A stretch of 64,000 nt of DNA from Cytophaga hutchinsonii ATCC 33406 (GTDB lineage Bacteria; Bacteroidota; Bacteroidia; Cytophagales; Cytophagaceae), in assembly GCF_000014145.1 (NCBI RefSeq), contig NC_008255.1, positions 4,294,001-4,358,000 of the forward strand, written 5' to 3'. Below are positions 17,567-26,221 of the stretch, piece after piece. Under the pieces are notes generated by a model. That model did no database searches. It saw only the letters and a program-made list of their open reading frames with translations, and was not told the DNA's origin. The translations under genes were made by a program, and so were the position numbers. Position 1 is the stretch's first letter; each line of letters starts with the position of its first letter.

Positions 17567-18076
17567 TTTTAATCCGGCTCAAAAAATCTTAAAATCATAA
17601 AAATTCAATTTGTTGGTTAAAATTTTAACCTAAAAATGAATAAAAAGTATGTTTTTTTTAAAAACTGCTTAAAATTTTAACTTATTTTTTCAAAAAACAT
17701 ACAAATAGGAATAATATAAGGTTTGATATGAGACGTCAATCCGTGAAAACACGTAGATTTGGCTAAAATCACAATTTTTGAAGTCAAAACAGCCTGTTTG
17801 AGTATCTATAAAATTGTATTATTCTAATTTTGTAGCAATCCTGAATATTTGGTTTAAGAATTATTCTATTGTATTATTTCAATAATAAAGGCATTTTAAA
17901 CGCAAATAGTACACAAATATTAGATTTTAGCGTGAATTGGAATTTGCGTGGAATTGTAATTTAACCTATGTTTACATCATGAACGATATGAATATTCTAA
18001 TTCAGGAATTCAAACGGACATAAAAAATTAACCAACCCCTTTTATCAACTTATTACCAACTAAACGAATTATTATT
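17567..18076. other. Long AT-rich intergenic region upstream of the porin gene
   Basis: About 500 bp with no credible gene. It holds a perfect 16-bp palindrome GGTTAAAATTTTAACC (17615-17630) and a second copy of its core TTAAAATTTTAA (17669-17680) exactly 52 bp further on. TAATTTTG at 17825-17832 matches the -7 box, but the nearest TTTG is 24 bp upstream, which is long. The porin gene may therefore have a leader of about 240 nt. Confidence 0.45.
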
Positions 18077-19291
18077 ATGAAGAAATTTGCACTCGTTACG
18101 CTGGCGTCATTTATGTTATCGGCGTTCACATCACAAGCACAGGATTCTACTAAAACAGGAAAATTAACCATCTCTGGATATGTTGATATGTATTATCAAT
18201 ACAATTTCAATAATCCAACCCGTGAAGTTGGTTTGTTTCAATCAACTACAGCGGATGGTGATGGTGTAGAAAACCTTGGGCGTATCTTTGATGTTAAAAA
18301 CAATACATTCTCATTAGGTTTAGCTCAAACAAAATTTGCATATACAACAGACAGATCAGAAGTAGTAGTTGATTTGACATATGGCCCGAATTCACTTTTA
18401 GGTAACTTCGGTAACGTAATTGGCGGTAATGATTTAATGATCAAGCAGGCATATATGTCTTATATGTTTACAGATAAATTGAATGTTACAGTAGGTCAGT
18501 TTGGTACACATATCGGTTATGAATTGATTGATGCTCCCTTGAACTATAACTATTCACTTTCTTACCTATTCGGTAACGGTCCGTTCTACCACACAGGTGC
18601 TAAAGCATCGTATGCCTTCTCAGAAAGCTTCGGTATTATGGCCGGTGTTGTAAATGGCTGGGATGCGATGTATGATTTCAACGGTACAAAATCTGCAATT
18701 GCTCAGATCTACGTTGCTCCGACAGATGGCTTTAATATTTATGTAAACTACATCGGCGGTGATGAAAGAAACGGTTTGTCCTTCCCAACATTAGCCGCTA
18801 CTGCAACATCAGCAAAAACAGTTTCGCACTTATTTGATTTAACTACTACATACCAATTGTCTGATGCCTTCAAATTAGGCTTGAATGCAGCATACGGTTT
18901 CGGCAGCAACTTAAAAATAGATGCTACGCAGGATGATGGTTATGCTAAAGGTTCTTGGGGTGGTGCAGCGTTGTATGCTGACTACAGATTCTCTGAGTTC
19001 TTTGGCTTAGGTTTACGTGCTGAACACTTCATCGATAAAGATGGTCTGAGATATATCTCAAGCACATTCGGTCAGGGCTGCACAGTTAGCGAATTCACTT
19101 TAACAGGTGATATGAAATTTATGGATGGCCACTTCAACCTGAAGCCTGAATTCAGAATTGATGTTGCAAATGTGAATGATGACATGGGCGGAACATACAA
19201 AGGTTATGTATCTAACCCAGGCAATCCGGACAAAGCTAAAGCTACAAATATTCAGCCTACACTTGGAATGGCTGCTATCTATGCATTCTAA
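18077..19291 (+). CDS. OmpL-like outer-membrane porin (putative beta-barrel porin-2 family)
   Basis: 404 residues with a signal peptide ending near TSQAQ (about 21), then alternating hydrophobic strands typical of a beta-barrel and the beginning LTISGYVDMYYQYNFN common in the OmpL-like porin-2 family of Bacteroidetes. Later TVGQFGTHIGYELIDAP and PFYHTGAKASYAF support this. Such proteins form outer-membrane channels of unknown specificity. Codon choice resembles the leu genes in this window (many GGT, GTT), fitting high expression. It stands alone with a long upstream region and a strong terminator. Confidence 0.8.
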   Translation: MKKFALVTLASFMLSAFTSQAQDSTKTGKLTISGYVDMYYQYNFNNPTREVGLFQSTTADGDGVENLGRIFDVKNNTFSLGLAQTKFAYTTDRSEVVVDLTYGPNSLLGNFGNVIGGNDLMIKQAYMSYMFTDKLNVTVGQFGTHIGYELIDAPLNYNYSLSYLFGNGPFYHTGAKASYAFSESFGIMAGVVNGWDAMYDFNGTKSAIAQIYVAPTDGFNIYVNYIGGDERNGLSFPTLAATATSAKTVSHLFDLTTTYQLSDAFKLGLNAAYGFGSNLKIDATQDDGYAKGSWGGAALYADYRFSEFFGLGLRAEHFIDKDGLRYISSTFGQGCTVSEFTLTGDMKFMDGHFNLKPEFRIDVANVNDDMGGTYKGYVSNPGNPDKAKATNIQPTLGMAAIYAF

Positions 19292-19350
19292 TTATAGTCT
19301 CCGGACAAAAAATAGTTAAGATTACGGTTAATTTTTTAATCTGGTTAGTT

Positions 19351-19390
19351 AAAAAACCCAGTCGCCAATACCTTCGGCGCTGGGTTTTTT
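19351..19390 (+). terminator. Terminator of the porin gene
   Basis: AAAAAACCCAG(T)CGCC (19351-19366) pairs with GGCGCTGGGTTTTTT (19376-19390) with one bulged base and ends in a T run. Confidence 0.85.
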
Positions 19391-19490
19391 ATTTTGCTGG
19401 CGCAAAACAGCAATCAACCCCTTTTTATGAAATCATACATTTTTACACACTTTACACGCCAAACTTTACACTTTACACTTTTTACTTCCG

Positions 19491-19498
19491 TATCTTTG
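19491..19498 (+). promoter_or_regulatory. -7 box of purKE
   Basis: TATCTTTG matches TAnnTTTG and lies 22 bp before the purK ATG. The -33 region holds TTTACA repeats rather than TTTG. The segment 19441-19485 repeats TTTACAC several times. Confidence 0.45.
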
Positions 19499-19519
19499 GA
19501 GTTATTGTTATTTATAAAA

Positions 19520-20659
19520 ATGGAACATTTCTATTCAGACTACAAAATTGGCATGCTGGGCGGCGGGCAACTGGGGCGTATGTTGCTGCAGGCGGCTGTT
19601 GATTATAACTTAGAAATTCATGTACTCGACCCGGACAGCGATGCACCATGCAAAAACTGGGGCACAAGCTTTACTACAGGTTCTTTGACGGATTTTGATA
19701 CGGTATATCAGTTCGGCAAAGAGATGGATCTGATTACGATTGAAATTGAAAATGTGAATGTTGACGCACTGAAAAAACTTCAAAAAGAAGGTACAAAGGT
19801 TTATCCGCAACCGGAGATCATTGAAATGATACAGGATAAACGTCTTCAGAAAGAATTTTATATAAAGAATAATATTCCAACCGCACCATTTGTACGTACA
19901 GAAACAAAGGAAGATATTTTAAAACACCTGGATCTGTTACCGGCTGTACACAAACTGGGTAAAGAAGGCTACGATGGCAAAGGCGTTCAGTTGATCAATA
20001 CAAAAAATGATATAGCAAAAGGCTTTGACAAACCAGGGTTACTGGAAAAGAAAATAGATTTCGCAAAGGAATTAAGCGTTATTGTAGCGCGCAACAAAGA
20101 TGGGCAGATCAGCGCGTTTCCAACCGTTGAGATGGTATTTCACCCGACACATAATCTAGTAGAGTTTTTATTTTCGCCGGCAGAAATTTCAGAAGAACTG
20201 CATAAGAAAGCAGAAAAAATTGCCAGAGGCGTGATCAACGATATCGGGCTGGTTGGTATTTTAGCCGTTGAAATGTTTTTAACAACGGAAGGCGAAATTC
20301 TTGTTAACGAAATCGCTCCACGTCCGCATAACAGTGGCCATCAAACCATACAGGCAAATTATACGTCTCAGTACGAACAGCATTTACGTGCTATTTTAAA
20401 CATGCCTTTAGGTGCAACAACCCAGCATTGTCCGGCGGCAATGGTAAACCTGTTGGGGGAACCGGGCTATGTAGGAAGCGCCATTTTTGAAGGCCTGGAA
20501 GAAGCACTGAATATAGAAGGCGTATACCCGCATTTATATGGAAAGAAAATCACCAAACCTTTCCGAAAGATGGGGCATGTTACTATTTTAGATAAGTCAA
20601 TTGAAGGCTTGAAAAAGAAATCGGACGAAGTTAAAAATCTTATAAAAATTATTGCATGA
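19520..20659 (+). CDS. purK: 5-(carboxyamino)imidazole ribonucleotide synthase
   Basis: 379 residues from the ATG at 19520 (MEHFYSDYKIGMLGGGQLGRM); an in-frame ATG at 19394 lies in the T-rich leader before the promoter box and is unlikely. ATP-grasp features: HKLGKEGYDGKGVQ, EKKIDFAKELSVIVARN, and EIAPRPHNSGHQT near residue 270. PurK carboxylates aminoimidazole ribonucleotide using ATP and bicarbonate in purine synthesis. Its stop overlaps the purE start (ATGA), so the two are translationally coupled and act in consecutive steps. Confidence 0.95.
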   Translation: MEHFYSDYKIGMLGGGQLGRMLLQAAVDYNLEIHVLDPDSDAPCKNWGTSFTTGSLTDFDTVYQFGKEMDLITIEIENVNVDALKKLQKEGTKVYPQPEIIEMIQDKRLQKEFYIKNNIPTAPFVRTETKEDILKHLDLLPAVHKLGKEGYDGKGVQLINTKNDIAKGFDKPGLLEKKIDFAKELSVIVARNKDGQISAFPTVEMVFHPTHNLVEFLFSPAEISEELHKKAEKIARGVINDIGLVGILAVEMFLTTEGEILVNEIAPRPHNSGHQTIQANYTSQYEQHLRAILNMPLGATTQHCPAAMVNLLGEPGYVGSAIFEGLEEALNIEGVYPHLYGKKITKPFRKMGHVTILDKSIEGLKKKSDEVKNLIKIIA

Positions 20660-21171
20660 GCAAGCCATTAGTTGGAATCATTATGGGCAGCCAGTCAGAC
20701 TTAAAAATCATGTCGGCTGCCGCAGATATGCTGGATAAATTTGGAATACCTTTTGAACTGACGATTGTATCAGCTCACAGAACACCCGAACGTATGGTTG
20801 AGTACGGACAGGCAGCGGTTGATAAAGGATTGAAATGTATCATTGCCGGAGCAGGCGGTGCAGCACATTTGCCTGGAATGGTTGCAGCATTAACAACACT
20901 TCCTGTAATAGGAGTGCCTGTTAAATCATCCAATTCGATTGATGGCTGGGATTCAGTATTGTCTATTTTGCAGATGCCATCAGGCGTACCTGTTGCAACG
21001 GTAGCACTGGATGGGGCAGCAAACGCAGGCATTATTGCTGCGCAGATCATCGGCGCATTTGACGCAGCCGTTCAGAAAAAACTGCAGGCATATAAAATTG
21101 AATTAAAAACTAAAGTAGAGGAGTCGGTTGAAGCAATTGATAAAAATGGATTTCGGTCTTTATTAAAATAA
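20656..21171 (+). CDS. purE: N5-carboxyaminoimidazole ribonucleotide mutase
   Basis: 171 residues. The N-terminus VGIIMGSQSDLKIM and the SAHRTPERM motif are the class I PurE signatures, followed by AGAGGAAHLPGMVA and PVKSS. It moves the carboxyl group of N5-CAIR to carbon 4 to give CAIR, directly after the PurK step. Its ATG overlaps the purK stop by 4 bp. An OmpA/PD40 gene follows after 10 bp. Confidence 0.96.
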   Translation: MSKPLVGIIMGSQSDLKIMSAAADMLDKFGIPFELTIVSAHRTPERMVEYGQAAVDKGLKCIIAGAGGAAHLPGMVAALTTLPVIGVPVKSSNSIDGWDSVLSILQMPSGVPVATVALDGAANAGIIAAQIIGAFDAAVQKKLQAYKIELKTKVEESVEAIDKNGFRSLLK

Positions 21172-21181
21172 ACGATTCTGT

Positions 21182-23194
21182 ATGAGAATTTTTTTAATCT
21201 TCTTTTTATTTACCGTGCATGTGTGTCACGCACAGCAGGAAGTACGCTGGGCATGCAAAGTTATTGAAACAGACGAGACGTACAGAGGTAAATGGTTTTC
21301 ACCGGAGCATGTCTTAGGTGTGCCGAATGTCTATCCGGGTTTTGCCGGAAGGGAAAGCGGTTATGCATGGATTGCAGGCTATAACGAAAAAGGATACATC
21401 GAATACGACACGTATGTTAAAGTAGGCTTTTGTGATCCGATCATTGCAAAACAGATTGTTGTTGTAGAATCCTGTAATCCGGGTGCCATTACATCCATTA
21501 CCGTAATAGAAGCGAGCGGAAATACGTCAAGAGTATACAACAAGAAGGCAGAGACGTGCGCGGAAAAATCACGTGTGCTAAGCATTCCGCTGAAGCGTAT
21601 CAAGACGCCTGTTGTTGCGTTATTGATTACCACGTCCGGAAAAGGTTCAAAAGGATGGAACTACATAGACGCTATTGGCGTAGCTTCTACAGAAGAGCCG
21701 GTAGATGTATCCATTAATCTTAGCAAGGATGTTGCACTCATCGGAAACTCAACACCGCTGGGCGATGAAATCAACACAAAGTATACGGAATCCTATCCCA
21801 TCATTTCTTCCGATGGGGAAATTTTATATTTTGCCCGTCTCGGCGACCCAAAGAATATCGGGAACCCGGAAAAAACAGATATCTGGTATTCCAACAGAAC
21901 CGCTGACGGAAAGTGGAGTCATGCACAGAATATCGGGAAGCCTTTGAATAATGAAGGACACAATTTTGTAAGTTCAATGACACCCGATGTAAATACATTA
22001 TTAATAGCAAATACCTACAAACCCGATGGTTCCTCGCTGGGCGACGGCGTTTCGGTAACCAATCATACTTCTTCAGGGTGGGAATTACCCACACAGGTAA
22101 ACCTGAAAGAATTTGAAAACCTGAATCAATACACGTCTTATTTTTTAGCCGCCGATGGAAAAACCATGCTGATGGGTATTCAAATGAAAGACTCATATGG
22201 TGATCTGGATTTATATGTAAGCTTTAGAAATGCAGACAAATCCTGGACGAAGCCAATGAACCTGGGCAGAACGGTAAATACGTTTCAGTCTGAAGCAACA
22301 CCGTTTTTAGCTTCCGATGGAAAAACATTATACTTCGGCTCAACAGGACACATGGGATATGGCGGTTATGATATTTTTATGAGCAAACGCTTGGATGATA
22401 CCTGGAAAAACTGGAGCAAGCCAATTAATCTGGGCCCAAAGATCAATACCGATGCCGGCGAGTTAGGATTTTCCGTGCCGGCTTCAGGAGATGTAGCGTA
22501 CACGTATGCATGGAGAAATGAAGTCTATCATTCGGACATATACGTTGTTGCGTTATCACCTTCGGTTAAACCTGAACCGGTTACAATAATTTCCGGCCGT
22601 GTTCTTGACGCAAAAACAGGGAAGCCACTCGGCGCAAAAATTGAATACGATATTCTGGCTACCGGTGTGAACACAGGTATTGCCAATTCCAACCCAACTA
22701 CAGGCTCCTATAAAATTGTTTTGCCCGGAGGAAATACCTATGGCTACAGAGCACAGGTGCCAGGCTATTTTTCCGTAAATGAAAATATAACCATCGACGC
22801 TAAATCAACCTATACAGAAATTAAAGTTGATTTGTTGCTTGTGCCAATAGAATCGGGCCAGAAGGTAGAACTGAAAAATGTGTTTTTTCACCAAAGTACT
22901 CCCAATCTGATTGAAACGTCCTACCCGGAGTTAGACCGTATGGTAGAAGTGTTAAAAACAAATCCAACCGTACGTATAGAATTAGACGGGCATACAGATA
23001 ACCAGGGCGATGCCGCGTTGAATTTAGCGCTGTCTGAAAAACGAGTAGAAACAGTTAAAGCGTATTTAGTGTCTAAAGGTATTGATAATAAACGTATTAC
23101 AACAAGAGCTTTTGGTGGTACCAAGCCAATCGCGCCCAATAATACTGAAGAGAACAGAAAGAAAAACCGACGTGTAGAAATAATCATTCTTTAA
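21182..23194 (+). CDS. OmpA-family protein with PD40 beta-propeller and carboxypeptidase-regulatory domain
   Basis: 670 residues. Signal peptide 1-18 (ends CHAQ). Residues about 20-170 form an unassigned domain. From about 190 come PD40/WD40-like repeats (for example DGKTLYFGSTGHMGYGGYDI), then a carboxypeptidase-regulatory-like domain (about 463-555, ISGRVLDAKTGKPLGA) and a C-terminal OmpA peptidoglycan-binding domain (about 565-670, ELDGHTDNQGD and NRKKNRRVEI). The combination resembles PorE, a type IX secretion accessory protein, but PorE has an N-terminal lipobox and TPR that I do not see, so it is only a relative. It anchors an outer-membrane or periplasmic structure to peptidoglycan. 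Confidence 0.82.
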   Translation: MRIFLIFFLFTVHVCHAQQEVRWACKVIETDETYRGKWFSPEHVLGVPNVYPGFAGRESGYAWIAGYNEKGYIEYDTYVKVGFCDPIIAKQIVVVESCNPGAITSITVIEASGNTSRVYNKKAETCAEKSRVLSIPLKRIKTPVVALLITTSGKGSKGWNYIDAIGVASTEEPVDVSINLSKDVALIGNSTPLGDEINTKYTESYPIISSDGEILYFARLGDPKNIGNPEKTDIWYSNRTADGKWSHAQNIGKPLNNEGHNFVSSMTPDVNTLLIANTYKPDGSSLGDGVSVTNHTSSGWELPTQVNLKEFENLNQYTSYFLAADGKTMLMGIQMKDSYGDLDLYVSFRNADKSWTKPMNLGRTVNTFQSEATPFLASDGKTLYFGSTGHMGYGGYDIFMSKRLDDTWKNWSKPINLGPKINTDAGELGFSVPASGDVAYTYAWRNEVYHSDIYVVALSPSVKPEPVTIISGRVLDAKTGKPLGAKIEYDILATGVNTGIANSNPTTGSYKIVLPGGNTYGYRAQVPGYFSVNENITIDAKSTYTEIKVDLLLVPIESGQKVELKNVFFHQSTPNLIETSYPELDRMVEVLKTNPTVRIELDGHTDNQGDAALNLALSEKRVETVKAYLVSKGIDNKRITTRAFGGTKPIAPNNTEENRKKNRRVEIIIL

Positions 23195-23279
23195 TAGAAA
23201 ATTAATGAATGCAATGCCGTTCGGAAACTTCATTTGAAAAATAAAAAATCGTACCTTAAAGGTCTAATTAGCGAACCGT

Positions 23280-24065
23280 ATGTTTGATGCGTTTTTAACA
23301 CTTGATGGCTGGATGAGCTTACTCACCCTTACGATCATGGAAATTGTACTCGGGATTGATAATGTTATTTTTATATCGATTATATCAGATAAACTAAATA
23401 TTGATATCCAGTCTAAAGCTAGGTTTATCGGACTGTCGGGTGCATTAATTATTCGTATTATTTTACTGTCCTTTATTACCTATCTGGTAGGAATGGATGA
23501 GTCTATTTTTACATTATTTGATATAGGATTCAGCTGGAGAGATTTGATTTTAATTGCCGGTGGTCTATTCCTTGTCTATAAAAGTACAAGTGAGATTTAC
23601 GAAAAGATGGAAGGCCATGTAGAGATTCACGAAGAGAAAATTAACCGCGGCTTAAGCACTGCCGTTATGCAGATCATTCTCTTAGATGTTGTATTTTCTT
23701 TCGATTCAATTCTTACCGCGGTAGGTTTATCCAATCACATCGAAATCATGGTAATTGCCGTGGTTATTTCAATGATTGTAATGTTGGTGTTTGCAAAAAC
23801 AATCAGTGACTTTATTAATAAGCATCCTTCCGTTAAAGTACTTGCACTGGCATTTTTATTGATGATCGGTATTCTGCTTATTGCAGAGGGCTTTGATCAG
23901 CATGTTCCAAAAGGCTATATATATTTTTCTATGTTCTTTTCTTTATTGGTTGAAGCAATTAATATGTATTCAAACAAACGGAACAAGACCAGAGAGAATA
24001 TAGAAAAGGCAATTGAAGAGGAACAGCAGAAAATAGAGGAAGAGCAGGAACTGCCGAAAAAATAA
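23280..24065 (+). CDS. TerC-family integral membrane protein
   Basis: 261 residues with about seven membrane segments and the TerC hallmark MEIVLGIDNVIFISII near 20-35, with a second acidic motif LLDVVFSFDSILTAVGL near 137-153. TerC proteins are linked to manganese export and tellurite resistance; family members commonly aid metallation or export of Mn2+. The C-terminal tail is highly charged (EEEQQKIEEEQ). The aldose epimerase-like gene follows after 2 bp, so they are probably co-transcribed. Confidence 0.88.
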   Translation: MFDAFLTLDGWMSLLTLTIMEIVLGIDNVIFISIISDKLNIDIQSKARFIGLSGALIIRIILLSFITYLVGMDESIFTLFDIGFSWRDLILIAGGLFLVYKSTSEIYEKMEGHVEIHEEKINRGLSTAVMQIILLDVVFSFDSILTAVGLSNHIEIMVIAVVISMIVMLVFAKTISDFINKHPSVKVLALAFLLMIGILLIAEGFDQHVPKGYIYFSMFFSLLVEAINMYSNKRNKTRENIEKAIEEEQQKIEEEQELPKK

Positions 24066-24067
24066 TT

Positions 24068-24940
24068 ATGAACCAGATCATTGAGAATGCATTTGTAAAA
24101 GTAGAAGTATCACCGCATGGTGCAGAATTACAAAGTATTTTTAATAAGCAATTTCACCTTGAATACCTTTGGCAGGGTGATCCTGCGGTTTGGCCCCGCA
24201 AAGCCCCTGTATTATTTCCAATTGTTGGTAAAGTAAAAGATAATCAGTATACCATTAGCGGCAAAACATATAGTTTGTCACAGCATGGTTTCGCACGCGA
24301 CAATGCATTTACATTAGTTTCTGCAACAGATACAACTCTTGTATATCGGTTAACCCATAGCGAAGATTCGTTCAAAAATTTCCCCTACGAATTTGAATTG
24401 GATATTAGTTACTCCATCGAACATTCAATACTGAAAGTAGCTTATAAAATACACAATTCTTCGGGTACAAGTGACTTATACTATTCAATAGGCGCACACC
24501 CGGGCTTCCGCTGCCCGCTGGTGGAAGGAGAAACATTTGAAGACTATTATTTAGAATTTGAAAAGGCTGAAAAACTAAACCGTGTTCTGCTAGACGGCGG
24601 TTTACGTGGCGATCAAACAGAACCTGTTCCGCTTACGAATAATAAACTTCCGTTATCCGTTAACTTGTTTGGTTCCAAAGATGCAATCGTTGTGTCAGGA
24701 TTACATTCAGAACGTATTTCATTAAAGTCAAATAAGTCTGTACACGGCTTACATTTTGATTACAAAAATTATCCCTGGTTTGGCATTTGGTCAAAGCCAG
24801 GTCCGTTTGTCTGCTTAGAGCCATGGATGGGTGTTGCAGATGATATACACGCTGCTGGAGATTTTATCAAAAAAGAAAGCATTCAATTTTTACAGCCAAA
24901 AGCAGAAGCTTTATTTACCTATTCGATCGAATTGTTTTAA
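24068..24940 (+). CDS. Aldose 1-epimerase family protein (LacX-like)
   Basis: 290 residues with the galactose mutarotase-like fold of the LacX group: LFPIVGKVKDNQYTISG, the histidine-containing SQHGFARDNAF, and GAHPGFRCP with the second family histidine, then CLEPWMGVADD near the end. Relatives interconvert sugar anomers; the substrate is unknown. It begins 2 bp after the TerC gene. Its last 30 bp overlap the convergent glycosyltransferase gene. Confidence 0.87.
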   Translation: MNQIIENAFVKVEVSPHGAELQSIFNKQFHLEYLWQGDPAVWPRKAPVLFPIVGKVKDNQYTISGKTYSLSQHGFARDNAFTLVSATDTTLVYRLTHSEDSFKNFPYEFELDISYSIEHSILKVAYKIHNSSGTSDLYYSIGAHPGFRCPLVEGETFEDYYLEFEKAEKLNRVLLDGGLRGDQTEPVPLTNNKLPLSVNLFGSKDAIVVSGLHSERISLKSNKSVHGLHFDYKNYPWFGIWSKPGPFVCLEPWMGVADDIHAAGDFIKKESIQFLQPKAEALFTYSIELF

Positions 24941-26119
24941 ATAAAATTTATCGGACAGCAATCCTCCGTATACCAATAACATCGGCAATATCGGAAGCAG
25001 GTATTTTTCCCACGTTAAATAAGAAAGACACATTGTTAAGATAAAGAACAGCCAGCTGCTGCATACTAAGCAGGTAAGCGACCGGTAATTTTTTATCGCT
25101 TTTTCAAACGCGTTGACAAATACAAAACACGCAGTAACAAATAAAACATACCAAAGCCCATCTTCTACAACAGGCGGCAGCAGGTGTGTAGTTTTATGCA
25201 CCAAACCAATGGTATCAATGTGTATCATAGATTCAATAGCAACCTGAGAGCCTTGAACAGGGAAGAACAGATACCAAAGCGTTGCAATGGGTATGGTTAT
25301 ATATATCTGTCGCGGCTGTATTTCACGTAATGAAAATATTAGTAACGGAAATGTATAAACGATACTGGCAGCCATATAAGCGGTGAATGCATCGCCGTGA
25401 AAAGTAAACGTCTGAAACATATATAAGGATTTTAATTTGTTATCCGGACTGGCACCGCCCCAAAACAGGAAGAGGATACCCAAGCCAAGTACAGGGATTA
25501 AAAGAGGAAGCAATTTTTTTATCAGTGAAACGTTCAGCACACATTTTTCTTTAACAAAAATACAGACAGCAATTACCGGAATAAAAAAAACCATGTATTG
25601 CCTGCACAGAATAGCCAGCAACAGAAAAATACAGGATAACCATACCTTGTGTTGAATAAGCGAAATAAATGCCCATATCATAAATAATTCGCACAGCATA
25701 TCGGTGTAAACAAAAAAGCTTACGCCTATAAAATACGGATTAAGACTGAGTATAAAAACGCACATGAAGGAAGCAAATGTGCTTAGCCCTGTTTTTTTAA
25801 ATAAATAAAAGGCAGAGAATATGGTTGCAAAAGCAATCAGTAAAGAAAATATGCGCAGCGTTGCTAAGTCTGAATGAAACAGCCAGCCCCAAATTCCATA
25901 TAGAATAAAGGGTAGCGGAGTAGACATTTCCTCATAATGCTTTAAGGTAGTTAAATCAGGCTGTTTGATAAATTCGAGTATTGTAAAATAAAAATGTTCT
26001 TCGTCTGTCCACGGTTTATGTGCAAACCCGAATACACCTGCCAGCAGTATACAATATAGCGCTGCATATAAAGCAGTAAGACAGTATGGATAATTCCGAA
26101 GAAACGTTTGTGACGGCAT
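24911..26119 (-). CDS. GT-C fold membrane glycosyltransferase, ALG10-like
   Basis: 402 residues with about ten hydrophobic segments. The first loop holds KPWTDEEHFYF, an acidic motif expected of GT-C enzymes, then TPLPFILYGIW, YFIGVSFFVYTDMLCE, CRQYMVFF and a late LTWEKYLLPILPMLLVYG. These recall eukaryotic ALG10-type glucosyltransferases and bacterial lipid-linked-sugar transferases. The probable role is transfer of a sugar from a polyprenyl carrier in the inner membrane; donor and acceptor are unknown. It overlaps the epimerase-like gene tail-to-tail by 30 bp. Confidence 0.6.
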   Translation of the reverse strand: MPSQTFLRNYPYCLTALYAALYCILLAGVFGFAHKPWTDEEHFYFTILEFIKQPDLTTLKHYEEMSTPLPFILYGIWGWLFHSDLATLRIFSLLIAFATIFSAFYLFKKTGLSTFASFMCVFILSLNPYFIGVSFFVYTDMLCELFMIWAFISLIQHKVWLSCIFLLLAILCRQYMVFFIPVIAVCIFVKEKCVLNVSLIKKLLPLLIPVLGLGILFLFWGGASPDNKLKSLYMFQTFTFHGDAFTAYMAASIVYTFPLLIFSLREIQPRQIYITIPIATLWYLFFPVQGSQVAIESMIHIDTIGLVHKTTHLLPPVVEDGLWYVLFVTACFVFVNAFEKAIKNYRSLTCLVCSSWLFFILTMCLSYLTWEKYLLPILPMLLVYGGLLSDKFYLKQFDRIGK

Positions 26120-26182
26120 GAATGAATATCAGATAGTTTGCAATACTACTAATATTGAAAGAAAAGAAAAATTGCAGGTAAA

Positions 26183-26215
26183 AACATCCTCAGCGTTTTT
26201 AACCCTGAGGATGTT
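26183..26215 (-). terminator. Terminator of the AAA+ gene
   Basis: AACATCCTCAG (26183-26193) pairs with CTGAGGATGTT (26205-26215) around an 11-nt loop. On the minus strand the stem is followed by T residues, 7 bp beyond the AAA+ stop. Confidence 0.85.
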
Positions 26216-26221
26216 AAAAAG

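Noticed and set aside
17745-17760. CACGTAGATTT upstream of the porin gene, resembling the AraC half-site region
   Set aside because: The TCCCT part is not at the 4-bp gap and no 21-bp partner exists, so it is probably chance.
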